Shown: positions 16,694 to 26,790, numbered from the stretch's first letter. The stretch: 62,936 nt of DNA from Rhizobiaceae bacterium (GCA_028279875.1 JANQMU010000098.1:1-62936); one strand, 5' to 3'. Notes: generated by a model from the letters alone, not told the origin. Numbers and translations: made by a program.

Positions 16694-17384
16694 GTGAACG
16701 AGTACCAGTATTACGAATTTCAGGCGATTGACCGGCCGCTTGACGAATGAGAAGGAGCCGCTTGCCGGTCTCGGCCCGCTGACCGGCCCGCTCGATGCGG
16801 CCGCCACTTTTTTTGATATCGACCGCGACCTGGTCCAGGCCGCTGCGGAACAGGCCGACGATACCGCGCATGCGCTTGCGGGGAGCCCCGGACGCGAGGC
16901 GATAGCCGCGCTCTCGGAGACCGAGAAGACCGACTATCTGCTGCGCGTTGCGCAAGGCGATCCCACTGTGGGGGCGGAGCTGCGGCGAAGCACGCGGAGT
17001 GAGGAACCCGGTCCCGGAGAGCGCACTGTCGCCGAACTGCTGGCGCGCGCGGAAATCATTCGCCAGGCGCGCCAGCGTGCGGCGGCCAAGCGGCGCGAGG
17101 AAGAGGAGAGACGCCGGAGGGCCGAGGCCGAACGGGAACGACGGAGACGCCTCGATGCGCTGGTCCAGAGAGGGGAATCGGTCTGGACGGAGATCGAAAG
17201 CGAGATCGCCCGGTGCAACGCATCGGGCTATGATCGCGCATCGGCGCTGTTGCATGATCTTGCGGCTCTTGCGGCCGAGGACGGTACGGGAGCCGACTTT
17301 GCGCGCCGCCTTGACGGTATCCGTGAACGTCACAGCCGAAAGGCACGATTCCTTGATCGGTTGAAAGATCTCGAAGCCGGCTGA
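16694..17384 (+). pseudogene. Conserved hypothetical (YYEFQAIDRPL family) with internal deletion and frameshift
   Basis: GTG at 16694 opens a frame reading NEYQYYEFQAIDRPLDE, then TGA at 16748. This is the N-terminal signature of a widespread bacterial hypothetical family ('YYEF(Q/L)AIDRPL'). In another frame, from about 16745 to 17384, comes what I recall as the family's C-terminal third: FFDIDRDLVQAAAEQA, ALSETEKTDYLL, a long charged coiled coil rich in RREEEERRRRAE, and ERHSRKARFLDRL. The large middle part is missing and the two ends are out of frame. The gene is therefore broken, although a TTG at 16728 could still yield a 218-residue coiled-coil product. Confidence 0.7.
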
Positions 17385-17561
17385 ACGACGGCCGGGAGAT
17401 GGCGTCGCGATCCCGGATTTTGGCACCATCAACACCTTCGCCTTGAAAATATCCTTATTTGCTGTTGCCATGTCGGGGTGGCCCGGTGACTGACGGGCCT
17501 TTCAAAGGCGCTCCGGCGACGGGGCGTGCGGTATGGGCGAGATACGGCGACGGGAGGCACC

Positions 17562-20500
17562 ATGTCACGGAAATCAAATTCAGAAAAAATGCGTCTGGCG
17601 GCGGGAGTTCTGCTTGTGGCGGGCCTGTTTGCGGGCGCTGCAGGCGCGCAGACACGGCAGATCGAAACCTTTGAGAATGCTGATTTTTTCGGTTTCGATC
17701 TGCGGGCTGAAAAGGACGTGTCGCTGGATCAATGCAAGGCGATCTGCCTTGGTGATGATCAGTGCCGGGCCTTTACCTACAACCGTTCGGCGCAATGGTG
17801 CTTCCTGAAATCCGATCATGGGGTCACGGCGCCGTTCGAGGGCGCAGTGGCCGGCAAGGTCGTCTCACGCGACGGCGCGCCGGATCTCGGGGCACCGCCG
17901 CCGCTGGACTTCATTACCGACGGGATGAGATCGGAAGCCGGCCAGATGCTGCGTGACATTGCGGCGGAACCGGTCGATACGGGCCTGGTGTCCCTCACCG
18001 ACACGGCGCGCAGCAACCTTTCGGCCGGATCCTACCGGAGAGCGGCTTATTATTTCCGGTCAGCGCTCACCATTGAGCCCGCCGACGTCGATCTGTGGCT
18101 CGGACTGTCGCAGGCCAATCTCGGCTGGCAGCGTCTGGGCCGGGGCAGCTACCGCAACCAGCTTGATGCGACCGCGGCAGCGCTGAACGGCTACCAGCTG
18201 TCGCGCAGCAGCACCGACCGGGCGAGAGCCCTCGATCTGCTGGCAAAATCCCTGGAGTGGCGGCACCTGTTCCGTTCGGCACTGCAGGCCTACAAGGCAA
18301 GCCTTGCCCTCGTCGATGCGCCGCAGGTGCGGGCGGACTTCCGCGACCTCAAGGCCCGCAAGGGGTTCCGCGTCGTCGAACACACGGTCGATGCCGACAG
18401 CAACAGCGCCCGCATCTGCGTGCGCTTTTCCGATCCGCTGGTCAAGACGGGCGTCGATTACCGGTCCTTCGTGACTCTTGACGGGCAGATGGCTGCCGAC
18501 GTTATGGCCAAGGGTGAGCAGCTCTGCGCCGAAGATCTGGATCACGGAAAAAATTACCGGATAACCCTGCGCAGCGGCCTGCCGGCGGCCGTCGGCGAAG
18601 TGCTGGAAAGTCCGGTCACCATCAACGCCTTTATCCGCGACCGGGCGCCGACGGTTCGGTTTACAGGCGACAGTTTCGTTCTGCCCGGCACCGCGCGGCG
18701 CGGCATTCCGGTCGTCAGCGTCAATACCGATGCGGTGACGGTGGAACTGTTCCGGATCGGCGACCGGTCGCTGGCGCCGCTGCTGTCGGAATCGCAATTT
18801 CTGAGGCAGCTCGACGGATATGATGCGGAGCGCATTCGCGACGATCTCGGCGAACTGGTCTGGGAGGGCACGCTGGATGTTCAGTCGAACCCCAACCGGG
18901 AGACGATCACCAGTTTCCCCATCGACGAGGCCGTGCCGGCCCGCAAGCCGGGCGTCTATGTGATGCTGGCGCAGGTCGCCGGAGACCGGCCCGACAGGTG
19001 GACCCAGCGGGCGACCCAGTGGCTGGTGGTCTCCGATATCGGCCTGTCGACCTTCACCGGCACGGACGGGCTCAACGTCTTCGCGCGGTCGCTGGCAAGC
19101 GCCGCCCCGCTGCCGGATGTGACCCTGACCCTGCTTGCCCGCAACAATGAGGTTCTGGGACAGGCGACCACCGATGCGAACGGACGTGTCCATTTCGCCC
19201 CGGGCCTGGTGCGCGGAAAGGCCGGGCTGGCGCCGGCCATGGTGACCGCCGACGGCAAGGACGGGGATTTCGTTTTCCTCGACATGGGCAGGGCCGGTTT
19301 CGACCTGTCGGATCGCGGCGTGACAGGCCGTCCGGCGCCCGGACCGATCGATATCCTTGCCTGGACCGAACGCGGCATCTACCGGGCCGGCGAGACCGTC
19401 CATCTGTCGGCGCTCGCCCGCGACGACGAGGCGACGGCGATTTCACAATTGCCGCTGACCTTCATCGTCCAGCGGCCGGACGGCAAGGAGGAGCGCCGCC
19501 TGGTGCGAAACGGCGGGCCGCAGGGCGGCTATGCGCTTGATCTGGCGCTGCCGCGCAATGCGATGCACGGCGCCTGGACCGTGCGCATCCATACCGATCC
19601 GAAGAAAACGGCGCTGGCCGAATCGCGGTTTCTGGTCGAGGATTTCCGTCCCGACCGGATCGAATTCGACCTGACGGTGCCGCAGCAGCCGCTGGTGCCG
19701 GGGCAACCGCAGCAGGTCCGCGTGGACGGACGATTCCTCTATGGCGCACCGGCTGCCGGGCTCGATCTCGAAGCCGATCTGCGGCTCAGGACGGGGCGCA
19801 GTCTGGACGGTTTTCCGGGCTATGTGTTCGGCCTCGCTGACGAGGAGGAGACAGCCGATCAGATGGCGCTGAGCCACGTGCCGCGACTCGATGCCGACGG
19901 CAGGGCGATGATCGATATCGATCTCGGCGTGCTGCCGTCGACGACACGGCCGCTGATCGCCGGCCTGGCGGTGCGCCTGCGCGAGGGCGGCGGCCGGGCA
20001 GTCGAACGCAATGCCACCATGGCGGTGCGTCCGGCCGGGATGATGATCGGCATCAAGCCGGAATTCGACGGCGGGCTGGTGGGCGAAGACACCACGGCGC
20101 GCTTTCGGGTGCTCGCGGTCGGGCCGGATGGCGCGGAACGCGATGTCCGCGACCTCAAATGGTCGCTGGTGCGGGTCGAGCGCGATTATCAGTGGTATCG
20201 GGACGGCAATTCCTGGCGGTTCGAGCCGGTTGAATATACGCGGCAGGTTTCCGACGGCACCATCGACGCCGCCACCGGCAGGGCCGCCGAAATCGCCGTC
20301 ACGGTGGATTGGGGGCGCTACCGGCTGGAGGTCGAGACCGGCGATGCGGACGGTCCGGCGACCAGCGTCGAGTTCAACGCCGGATGGTATGTCGACACGG
20401 CGTCGACCGAAACGCCGGATGGCCTGGAAATCGCGCTGGACCGCCCGGGCTACCAGGTCGGCGATGTGGCGAAACTGCAGATCTCCCCGCGTTTTGCGGG

Positions 20501-23036
20501 CGAGGTTCTGGTCACCATTGCCGATGAAAAACTGCATGATGTCATCACGGCGCCGGTGCCGGAAGAGGGCGCGATCATCGACATTCCCGTCAGGGAAAGC
20601 TGGGGCGCCGGTTCCTACGTGACGGCGACCCTGATCCGGCCGGGCTCGGACAGCGATTCGCGCATGCCGGCGCGTGCTGTCGGCATCCAATGGCTGTCGG
20701 TCAGCCCCGGGCAGCGCGCCCTCGATGTGGAGATTGACGTCCCGGACAGGATCCGGCCGAACAGCACGCTGGAACTGCCGGTCTCGGTCAGCGGTTCGGA
20801 TGTCGCCGATGGCGCCCGCATCATCGTCGCGGCGGTCGATGTCGGCATCCTCAACCTGACGCGGCACAGCCCGCCCGATCCGGTCGACTGGTATTTCGGC
20901 CAGCGCCGGATGGGCGTCGAACTGCGCGATCTCTACGGCCGGCTGATCGACGGATCGCAGGGCGTGTCGGGTGTCATCCGCAGTGGCGGCGATGGGCCGG
21001 GCCTTGCCATGAAGGGCAGCCCGCCGAAGGAAAAGCTGGTCGCCCTTTATTCCGGGATCGTCGATCTGGATGCGGATGGACAGGCGACCATTGCCTTCGA
21101 CATTCCGCAGTTCAACGGCACATTGCGGCTGATGGCGGTGGCCTGGACAGGGGCCGGCGTCGGCGGGGCCGTGCGGGATGTCGTCGTGCGCGATCCGGTG
21201 GTCATCACCAGCAGCCTGCCGCAGTTCCTGGCGCCGGACGATGTGTCGCAATTGCGGCTCGACATCGCCAATACGGATGGTCCGGCCGGTACTTACAGGG
21301 TGGCGCTGGAGACAGACAGTGACGCGGTGACGCTCGATCAGGCGCAGCTTCCGCAATCCGTCACGCTGGCTGAGGGCGGCACGACGGCCCTTTTTGCGGG
21401 GCTGAAGGCAAACCGTCCTGGGACGACGGAGATCGCCATGCGCCTGACCAGTCCGGACGGAACCGTCTTCGAGAATACGCAGACGCTCGCGGTGCGGCCG
21501 GCGGCGCTGCCGATCGCCCGGCAGATTGAACTGCCGCTGGCGGCGAATGGCGGTAGCGTGATCATCGACGGCGAACTGCTGGCGGCCAGCTATCTCGACG
21601 GCGCCAGCGTCAGTGTCAGCGTCAGCCGGTCGCGGATCGACGTGCCGGCGCTGCTGATGTCGCTTGACCGCTATCCCTTCGGCTGCGCGGAGCAGACGAC
21701 CAGCCGGGCGCTGCCGCTGCTCTATGTCGACGAATTCGACGCGCCGCCGGCGCTGCTCGAAGACAAGGGTCTGCGCGACCGGGTGCAGGCGGCGATCGAG
21801 CGGGTGCTCGCCTATCAGGCGGCCGCCGGGAGTTTCGGCCTGTGGGGACCGGGCGGCGGCGATCTGTGGCTCGACGCCTATGTCACCGATTTCCTGACCC
21901 GGGCCCGGGAAAAGGATTACGCCGTGCCGGCCCAGGCGATGCGGCTGGCGCTCGACAATCTGCAGAATGTCCTGTCCTATAACAATGATCTGGACACCAG
22001 CAGCGATGCCATTGCCTATGCGCTCTACGTGCTGGCACGCAACAAGCGGGCCGCGGCCGGCGACCTTCGCTACTACGCCGAATCGCGGCTCGATGCGTTC
22101 GACACGCCGATCGCCCGGGCGCAACTGGCGGCGGCGCTGGCGCTTTACGGGGATGCGGAGCGGGCGCACCGGGTGTTCGCCTCGGCCCTGCGGCTGGCCC
22201 AGTCGGGTGAGCGGCCGGGCGGATGGCACAGCGGCTTCGGTTCCGCATTGCGCGATGATGCGGCGATGCTGGCGCTGGCCGGTGAAAGCCGCCCCGTCAC
22301 CCCGATGCTCGGCGACATGGTGAAGCTGGTTTCCGACATGCAGAACCGGACGCCGGCGCGCACGACGCAGGAACAGGCCTGGATGCTGCTGGCGGCGCGG
22401 GTCACCGGGGAGGCCAATGCCAATCTGTCATTGCGTGTCGACGGGACGGCGCATCGCGGTGCCCTCGGCCGCCGCATCGACGGCCGGGACCTGCTGGACA
22501 ATCCGATCCGCGTGCAAAATGACGACGACCTTCCGGTCACCGCCGTCGTCACGGCCATTGCCGCGCCGGTGCAGCCGCCGAAGGCCGGCGGCGAGGGCTT
22601 TACCATCAGCCGCAGCTATTATGATCTGAAGGGCAAAGCGGTCAGCATCGAGTCGGTCGATCAGAATGCGCGCTTTGTCGCCGTGCTGACGATCAAACAG
22701 ACCAATGACCTTCCGGCCGAGATCATCGTTACCGATCTGCTGCCGGCGGGGCTGGAAATCGACAATCCGAAACTCGTCGAGAGCGCCAAGCTCGGGAGAT
22801 TCGACTGGCTGGACGAGACCACCCCGGCGCATGTCGAGTTTCGCGATGACCGGTTCGTGGCGGCCTTCCGCGCATCGGCCGGCAATCGCGACCGGTTCAC
22901 CGTCGCCTATGTGGTTCGTGCCGTCGTGCCGGGTGTCTATACCCATCCGGCGGCGCAGGTCGAAGACATGTACCGGCCGGAATACTCGGCCCGAACGGCG
23001 ACCCGCTGGATGGAGGTGAAGGCCGCGCGGCCATGA
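17562..23036 (+). CDS. Alpha-2-macroglobulin family protein with N-terminal PAN domain
   Basis: 1824 residues; ATG at 17562 after GGGAGGC. A cleavable signal peptide ends near GAAGAQ; there is no lipobox cysteine, so the protein should be soluble in the periplasm rather than an anchored YfhM-type lipoprotein. Residues about 35-100 form a PAN/Apple-type module (CKAICLGDDQCRAFTY). A helical part and many macroglobulin beta-sandwich domains follow. The thioester motif G-C1375-AEQ (YPFGCAEQTTS) is intact and is followed by the helical thioester domain and a receptor-binding-like end. These proteins trap proteases that breach the envelope. Its stop overlaps the pbpC start, the classical yfhM-pbpC coupling. 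Confidence 0.93.
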   Translation: MSRKSNSEKMRLAAGVLLVAGLFAGAAGAQTRQIETFENADFFGFDLRAEKDVSLDQCKAICLGDDQCRAFTYNRSAQWCFLKSDHGVTAPFEGAVAGKVVSRDGAPDLGAPPPLDFITDGMRSEAGQMLRDIAAEPVDTGLVSLTDTARSNLSAGSYRRAAYYFRSALTIEPADVDLWLGLSQANLGWQRLGRGSYRNQLDATAAALNGYQLSRSSTDRARALDLLAKSLEWRHLFRSALQAYKASLALVDAPQVRADFRDLKARKGFRVVEHTVDADSNSARICVRFSDPLVKTGVDYRSFVTLDGQMAADVMAKGEQLCAEDLDHGKNYRITLRSGLPAAVGEVLESPVTINAFIRDRAPTVRFTGDSFVLPGTARRGIPVVSVNTDAVTVELFRIGDRSLAPLLSESQFLRQLDGYDAERIRDDLGELVWEGTLDVQSNPNRETITSFPIDEAVPARKPGVYVMLAQVAGDRPDRWTQRATQWLVVSDIGLSTFTGTDGLNVFARSLASAAPLPDVTLTLLARNNEVLGQATTDANGRVHFAPGLVRGKAGLAPAMVTADGKDGDFVFLDMGRAGFDLSDRGVTGRPAPGPIDILAWTERGIYRAGETVHLSALARDDEATAISQLPLTFIVQRPDGKEERRLVRNGGPQGGYALDLALPRNAMHGAWTVRIHTDPKKTALAESRFLVEDFRPDRIEFDLTVPQQPLVPGQPQQVRVDGRFLYGAPAAGLDLEADLRLRTGRSLDGFPGYVFGLADEEETADQMALSHVPRLDADGRAMIDIDLGVLPSTTRPLIAGLAVRLREGGGRAVERNATMAVRPAGMMIGIKPEFDGGLVGEDTTARFRVLAVGPDGAERDVRDLKWSLVRVERDYQWYRDGNSWRFEPVEYTRQVSDGTIDAATGRAAEIAVTVDWGRYRLEVETGDADGPATSVEFNAGWYVDTASTETPDGLEIALDRPGYQVGDVAKLQISPRFAGEVLVTIADEKLHDVITAPVPEEGAIIDIPVRESWGAGSYVTATLIRPGSDSDSRMPARAVGIQWLSVSPGQRALDVEIDVPDRIRPNSTLELPVSVSGSDVADGARIIVAAVDVGILNLTRHSPPDPVDWYFGQRRMGVELRDLYGRLIDGSQGVSGVIRSGGDGPGLAMKGSPPKEKLVALYSGIVDLDADGQATIAFDIPQFNGTLRLMAVAWTGAGVGGAVRDVVVRDPVVITSSLPQFLAPDDVSQLRLDIANTDGPAGTYRVALETDSDAVTLDQAQLPQSVTLAEGGTTALFAGLKANRPGTTEIAMRLTSPDGTVFENTQTLAVRPAALPIARQIELPLAANGGSVIIDGELLAASYLDGASVSVSVSRSRIDVPALLMSLDRYPFGCAEQTTSRALPLLYVDEFDAPPALLEDKGLRDRVQAAIERVLAYQAAAGSFGLWGPGGGDLWLDAYVTDFLTRAREKDYAVPAQAMRLALDNLQNVLSYNNDLDTSSDAIAYALYVLARNKRAAAGDLRYYAESRLDAFDTPIARAQLAAALALYGDAERAHRVFASALRLAQSGERPGGWHSGFGSALRDDAAMLALAGESRPVTPMLGDMVKLVSDMQNRTPARTTQEQAWMLLAARVTGEANANLSLRVDGTAHRGALGRRIDGRDLLDNPIRVQNDDDLPVTAVVTAIAAPVQPPKAGGEGFTISRSYYDLKGKAVSIESVDQNARFVAVLTIKQTNDLPAEIIVTDLLPAGLEIDNPKLVESAKLGRFDWLDETTPAHVEFRDDRFVAAFRASAGNRDRFTVAYVVRAVVPGVYTHPAAQVEDMYRPEYSARTATRWMEVKAARP

Positions 23037-25117
23037 GCAAAAAGCGCCTCGCCGGATACGGGATCGCCGGCGCTCTGGCTCTGGCAGCCGCTGCCGTGTG
23101 GGCGGCCGTTGTGCTCGACCGGATCTATCCTCCGCCCCTGCCCGACGGGCGTAATCTCTCGGCAGAAGTGACCGACCGGGACGGGGCGCTGCTGCGGGTC
23201 TTTGCAACGCGGGAGGGCCGGTGGCGGCTGAAAGCAAGCCTTGAAACCGTGGATCCGGCTTTCCTGTCGCTGCTGATCGCCTATGAGGACAAGCGTTTCC
23301 ACACCCATCACGGCGTCGATCCGCTGGCCCTCGGTCGGGCGCTCTGGCAGTTAGCCGTACACCGCCGCGTGGTTTCCGGCGGCTCGACGCTCACCATGCA
23401 ACTGGCGCGGCTGCTGGAGCCACGGCCGCAGCGGACCATCGGCGCCAAACTCCTGCAGATGGCCCGGGCGGTGCAGCTCGAACGGCGGCTGAGCAAGGAT
23501 GAAATCCTCGAATGGTACCTGACCCTGGCGCCCTATGGCGGCAATCTCGAAGGCATCCGCGCGGCCAGCCTCGCTTATTTCGGCAAGGGTCCGGATCGGT
23601 TGCGCCTCGCCGAAGCGGCGCTGCTGGTGGCGCTGCCGCAATCGCCGGAGCGGCGTCGTCCCGACCGGTTTGCAAAAACCGCCCGCGCGGCCAGCCTGCG
23701 GGTTCTCGAACGGGCAGCCGCCAGCGGGCTGGTCGATGCCGGCGAGGTTCAACGCGTCGCCGGTCTGGACTTTACCGCGGTCCGCCGCCCCATGCCGGCC
23801 CTGGCGGCGCATCTGGCGCAACGGGCGCGGCAGAACGAGCCCGGCCGGCTGCTGCACAACACCCGTTTGAAGCGTGAGGTTCAGGCCGGCCTGGAGGCGG
23901 TGGCCCGTGATGCGGCCGAGCGGCTGAACGGACGTGTTTCGGTGGCGATGATCGTTGCCGACAGTCGCGACGGGTCGATCCTCGCACAGGTCGGCTCGCC
24001 GGATTTCTTCAATGGCCGGCGGGCCGGCTGGATCGACATGTCGATTGCCCGCCGGTCTCCGGGCTCGACGCTCAAGCCGTTCATCTACGGTCTGGCTTTT
24101 CAGGAGGGCCTGGTTTTTCCCGAGACCCTGATCGCCGACCGTCCCGCTGATTTCGGCGGTTACCGGCCGCGCAATTTCGATATGACCTTCCGGGGCGATG
24201 TCAGTGTCCGCGCCGCCCTTCAGATGTCGCTCAACGTGCCCGCCATACGGCTGCTGCACGGTGTCGGGCCGGCGCAATTGACGGCGCTTCTGCGCCGCGG
24301 CCGGGTCGACTACACGCTTCCCGTCGGCGGTCGCGGCGGACTTTCCATCGGTCTTGGCGGGATCGGCATCAGCCTGCGCGACCTGGTGCAGCTCTATACG
24401 GGACTGGCCGCGGCGGATGGCCGGCCGGCGAGGCTGACGAACGGGGTCGATCCGCCGCCGGACAGGGAGGGCCGGCACCAATTGCTGGACAGGGCGGCGC
24501 GCTGGCATGTGACCGACATCCTGCGCGGCATTGCCGAGCCGGCGGGTGCGCCGGCGCTCGATGTCGCCTACAAGACCGGCACCAGCTACGGCTATCGCGA
24601 TGCCTGGTCGGTCGGATATGACGGGCGTTACGTGATCGGCGTTTGGATCGGCCGGGCTGACAATACGGCGGTGCCCGGCATGACCGGCCAGTCGGCGGCG
24701 GCGCCGGCACTGTTCGAAGCGTTCTCGCGGTCGGGGCTCGAAGCGGCATCATTCGGTCCGGCTCCGCCCGGTGCCGTGCGGCTTGCCCACCGCGAACTTC
24801 CGGCGCCGATGCGCCGCTATCAACCGGTCGAGGAGGTTTTTGGCGGCGTTAGCCGAGATGCGCCGCCGCATATCGCCTATCCGCCGGCGGGCGCGCGCAT
24901 CGCATTGAGCAACGGCGCGGACCGCGCCCCGTCGCCCCTGGTGCTGAAACTGCAGGGCGGCCGCCCGCCCTTTCGCTGGCTTGCCAACGGCAAACCGCTC
25001 GAAAAACGGTTTCGCAGGCGCCAGATGCACTGGACCCCGGACGGGCCCGGCCATGCCAGCCTGATGGTGATCGACGCCGCCGGCCGGGCCGCCAGCATCG
25101 ACGTGTTTGTCGAATAG
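23033..25117 (+). CDS. pbpC: Penicillin-binding protein 1C
   Basis: 694 residues. Bifunctional peptidoglycan synthase anchored by an N-terminal helix (residues about 8-28). The glycosyltransferase 51 domain has the catalytic EDKRFHTHHGVD and GGSTLTMQLARLL motifs. The transpeptidase domain has SPGSTLKPF (SxxK), MSLN (SxN) and YKTGTSYG (KTG). A C-terminal BiPBP_C-type beta domain follows (LKLQGGRPPFRWLANG). ATGA overlap with the alpha-2-macroglobulin gene shows coupled synthesis, consistent with cross-linking repair of the wall where the protease trap acts. Confidence 0.95.
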   Translation: MSKKRLAGYGIAGALALAAAAVWAAVVLDRIYPPPLPDGRNLSAEVTDRDGALLRVFATREGRWRLKASLETVDPAFLSLLIAYEDKRFHTHHGVDPLALGRALWQLAVHRRVVSGGSTLTMQLARLLEPRPQRTIGAKLLQMARAVQLERRLSKDEILEWYLTLAPYGGNLEGIRAASLAYFGKGPDRLRLAEAALLVALPQSPERRRPDRFAKTARAASLRVLERAAASGLVDAGEVQRVAGLDFTAVRRPMPALAAHLAQRARQNEPGRLLHNTRLKREVQAGLEAVARDAAERLNGRVSVAMIVADSRDGSILAQVGSPDFFNGRRAGWIDMSIARRSPGSTLKPFIYGLAFQEGLVFPETLIADRPADFGGYRPRNFDMTFRGDVSVRAALQMSLNVPAIRLLHGVGPAQLTALLRRGRVDYTLPVGGRGGLSIGLGGIGISLRDLVQLYTGLAAADGRPARLTNGVDPPPDREGRHQLLDRAARWHVTDILRGIAEPAGAPALDVAYKTGTSYGYRDAWSVGYDGRYVIGVWIGRADNTAVPGMTGQSAAAPALFEAFSRSGLEAASFGPAPPGAVRLAHRELPAPMRRYQPVEEVFGGVSRDAPPHIAYPPAGARIALSNGADRAPSPLVLKLQGGRPPFRWLANGKPLEKRFRRRQMHWTPDGPGHASLMVIDAAGRAASIDVFVE

Positions 25118-25856
25118 GCTGCATCCCGACCTGTTTCAGGCATCGCTGGTTGTTCCTCGGCATTCGGCAATTTGCTCCCGTACGGGTGCAAGAACCTTAC
25201 AAGGGAACGCCCACCACGCATATCCTGGAAGTCTTTGCGCTGAACCGCTGAACTGAAACGAATTTGGACGCTACCGTGCTCATTTTGTCTCGAGAACCGG
25301 GTATTCCGATGGCCAGTGCGGTCGAAATACAGGCAGCTGGCATCAACACGTTGCTGGTCGAGCGGTATGGCAGGACAGTGGACAACAATGGTTGCGTCGC
25401 ACGGTTACAGCAGGAAGACTTTGGCCCGGCGCCTGGTCTGCAGGCAAGCATGAAATATGAGCGAAATGGACGGAACAATTGCGGTTTGACGATGGTGCCC
25501 TGGCGGGCATCATTGCCATTTGAGCAGGAGTGCGAAGTTGGATCCGGCATGGGCATAGCGCTGATGCCGGATCAGGGCTTCCTTGTCGGGCCGACCAGCT
25601 TGCTGACCCGCACCAGCCGCTCGCGCGTCCGGTGGATCTCCGGTGCCAGCTGCCCCAGTTCATGGTGTATGTTGAGATCTGATCGAGTCTGGACCGGAAC
25701 AGGTCCTGATGCCGTCGATTTCTTGCCTCGGCTCAAAAACGCCTTTAGCAGTGTAGCGTGAATCTTGTGCAGTCGGGCCGCAATCTCCCGCCAGAAAGAG
25801 CGTTGCCGGCCCGGGGCAGAATTACTGATCCACCAACTCCGGAGGAAAAGCCAGTG
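25118..25856. other. 739-base gene-poor stretch with decayed fragments
   Basis: No intact gene was seen between pbpC and the lyase gene. Composition is less GC-rich than the flanks. A plus-strand frame holds a possible flavin-monooxygenase N-terminal remnant (listed separately). A minus-strand frame near 25575-25690 reads HHELGQLAPEIHRTRERL and could be the end of a lost regulator, but I cannot place it. A good ribosome binding site (GGAGG at 25841) belongs to the gene at 25857. Confidence 0.5.
25262..25414 (+). pseudogene. Possible remnant of an FAD-dependent monooxygenase
   Basis: The frame beginning LDATVLILSREPGIP and continuing AGINTLLVERYGRTVDN has the order of residues of the first beta-alpha-beta unit of aromatic-ring hydroxylases ('DATVLIVGGGPVGL...RGI.TLLVER.PGT.DN'). 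The FAD-binding glycines (GxGxxG) are replaced by SREPGI and no downstream FAD motifs follow. If the match is real it is a non-functional fragment. It would suggest that the catabolic island to the right was once larger. Confidence 0.35.
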
Positions 25857-26729
25857 ATGAACCACGAAATCAACAGAGCATTTCGTGAACGTCTGGACGG
25901 CGGTGGCGCAATCCTGATTCCGGGCGCCGCCAACGCTCTTGCGGCGCGGCTGATTGACCAACTCGGCTTTGAAGCTGTGTATCTTTCCGGTGCGGGGCTG
26001 ACCAATTCATATCTGGGCATGCCGGACCTCGGCTTCGTCTCGCTGACGGAGGTCGCCCAGCACACTTCGGCGATACGCAATGTGACGGATTTACCGGTCA
26101 TTGTCGACGCGGATACTGGCTTCGGCAATGCGCTCAATGCGCACCACACGGTGCGGACCCTTGAGCGCGCCGGTGCCAGCGCGATTCAGCTCGAAGATCA
26201 GGTGAACCCGAAACGTTGTGGTCATTTTTCGGGTAAGCACGTGGTTGAGTTGGGTGAAGCGCGTAGCAGGATCAAAGCCGCTGTCGACGCGCGCCAGGAT
26301 CCGAATTTGCTGATCGTTGCGCGCACGGACGCATGTGCAACCCTGGGTTTTGACGCAGCAATTGATCGTGCCTCGGCTTTTGTTGAGGACGGCGCCGATG
26401 TTACATTCGTCGAGGCGCCCCTGTCGGTGGACCAGGTCTTGGAGATTCCGAAACGGTTGCCTGGAACTCCGCAACTCGTCAATCTGGTGGTTGGCGGCAA
26501 AACCCCTATCATCGACTTCGCCACCCTTGATGAAGCGGGATTTGGTTTTGTGCTGTACGCAAACGTCGCGCTTCAAGGCGCCCTGAAGGGCATGCAAGAT
26601 GCTCTCTCGATGCTGAAGTCCGATGGCCGCATGGATGAGAGTGGTCCCGTCGCCGGTTTCGATGCGCGTCAGGCGGCCGTCAACAAAGCCTGTTTCGATG
26701 AGTTGGAAGAACGCTACACCTCAAGTTGA
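25857..26729 (+). CDS. Isocitrate lyase/PEP mutase family C-C lyase (2,3-dimethylmalate or methylisocitrate lyase-like)
   Basis: 290 residues; ATG at 25857 preceded by GGAGGAAAAG. TIM-barrel enzyme of the ICL/PEP mutase superfamily with the magnesium-binding DADTGFG, QLEDQVNPKRCGH (the Cys-containing loop of lyases) and VARTDA motifs. The KRCGH loop marks a carbon-carbon lyase that splits a substituted malate or isocitrate into pyruvate or a related acid. The next gene encodes a PrpF-type isomerase, so a branched C5-C7 dicarboxylate pathway is likely. Codon use is less GC-biased than in surrounding genes, suggesting transfer. The exact substrate is not determinable. Confidence 0.85.
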   Translation: MNHEINRAFRERLDGGGAILIPGAANALAARLIDQLGFEAVYLSGAGLTNSYLGMPDLGFVSLTEVAQHTSAIRNVTDLPVIVDADTGFGNALNAHHTVRTLERAGASAIQLEDQVNPKRCGHFSGKHVVELGEARSRIKAAVDARQDPNLLIVARTDACATLGFDAAIDRASAFVEDGADVTFVEAPLSVDQVLEIPKRLPGTPQLVNLVVGGKTPIIDFATLDEAGFGFVLYANVALQGALKGMQDALSMLKSDGRMDESGPVAGFDARQAAVNKACFDELEERYTSS

Positions 26730-26790
26730 AAGCTTCGGGATCTGCGATGCCATAATCGCCGGAAGAACGTTGTTTTGAGTTACAGGTTAA

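Noticed and set aside
19443..22229. A 928-codon open frame on the minus strand opposite the alpha-2-macroglobulin gene
   Set aside because: It is a mirror frame caused by high GC at third positions. Its translation is rich in Arg, His, Gln and Gly with no domains, and the plus strand carries an unmistakable protein.
25572..25961. Minus-strand frame ending in HHELGQLAPEIHRTRERL considered as a GntR or LysR regulator
   Set aside because: The frame runs through the true start of the lyase gene on the other strand, and no helix-turn-helix is visible; at most a short remnant.
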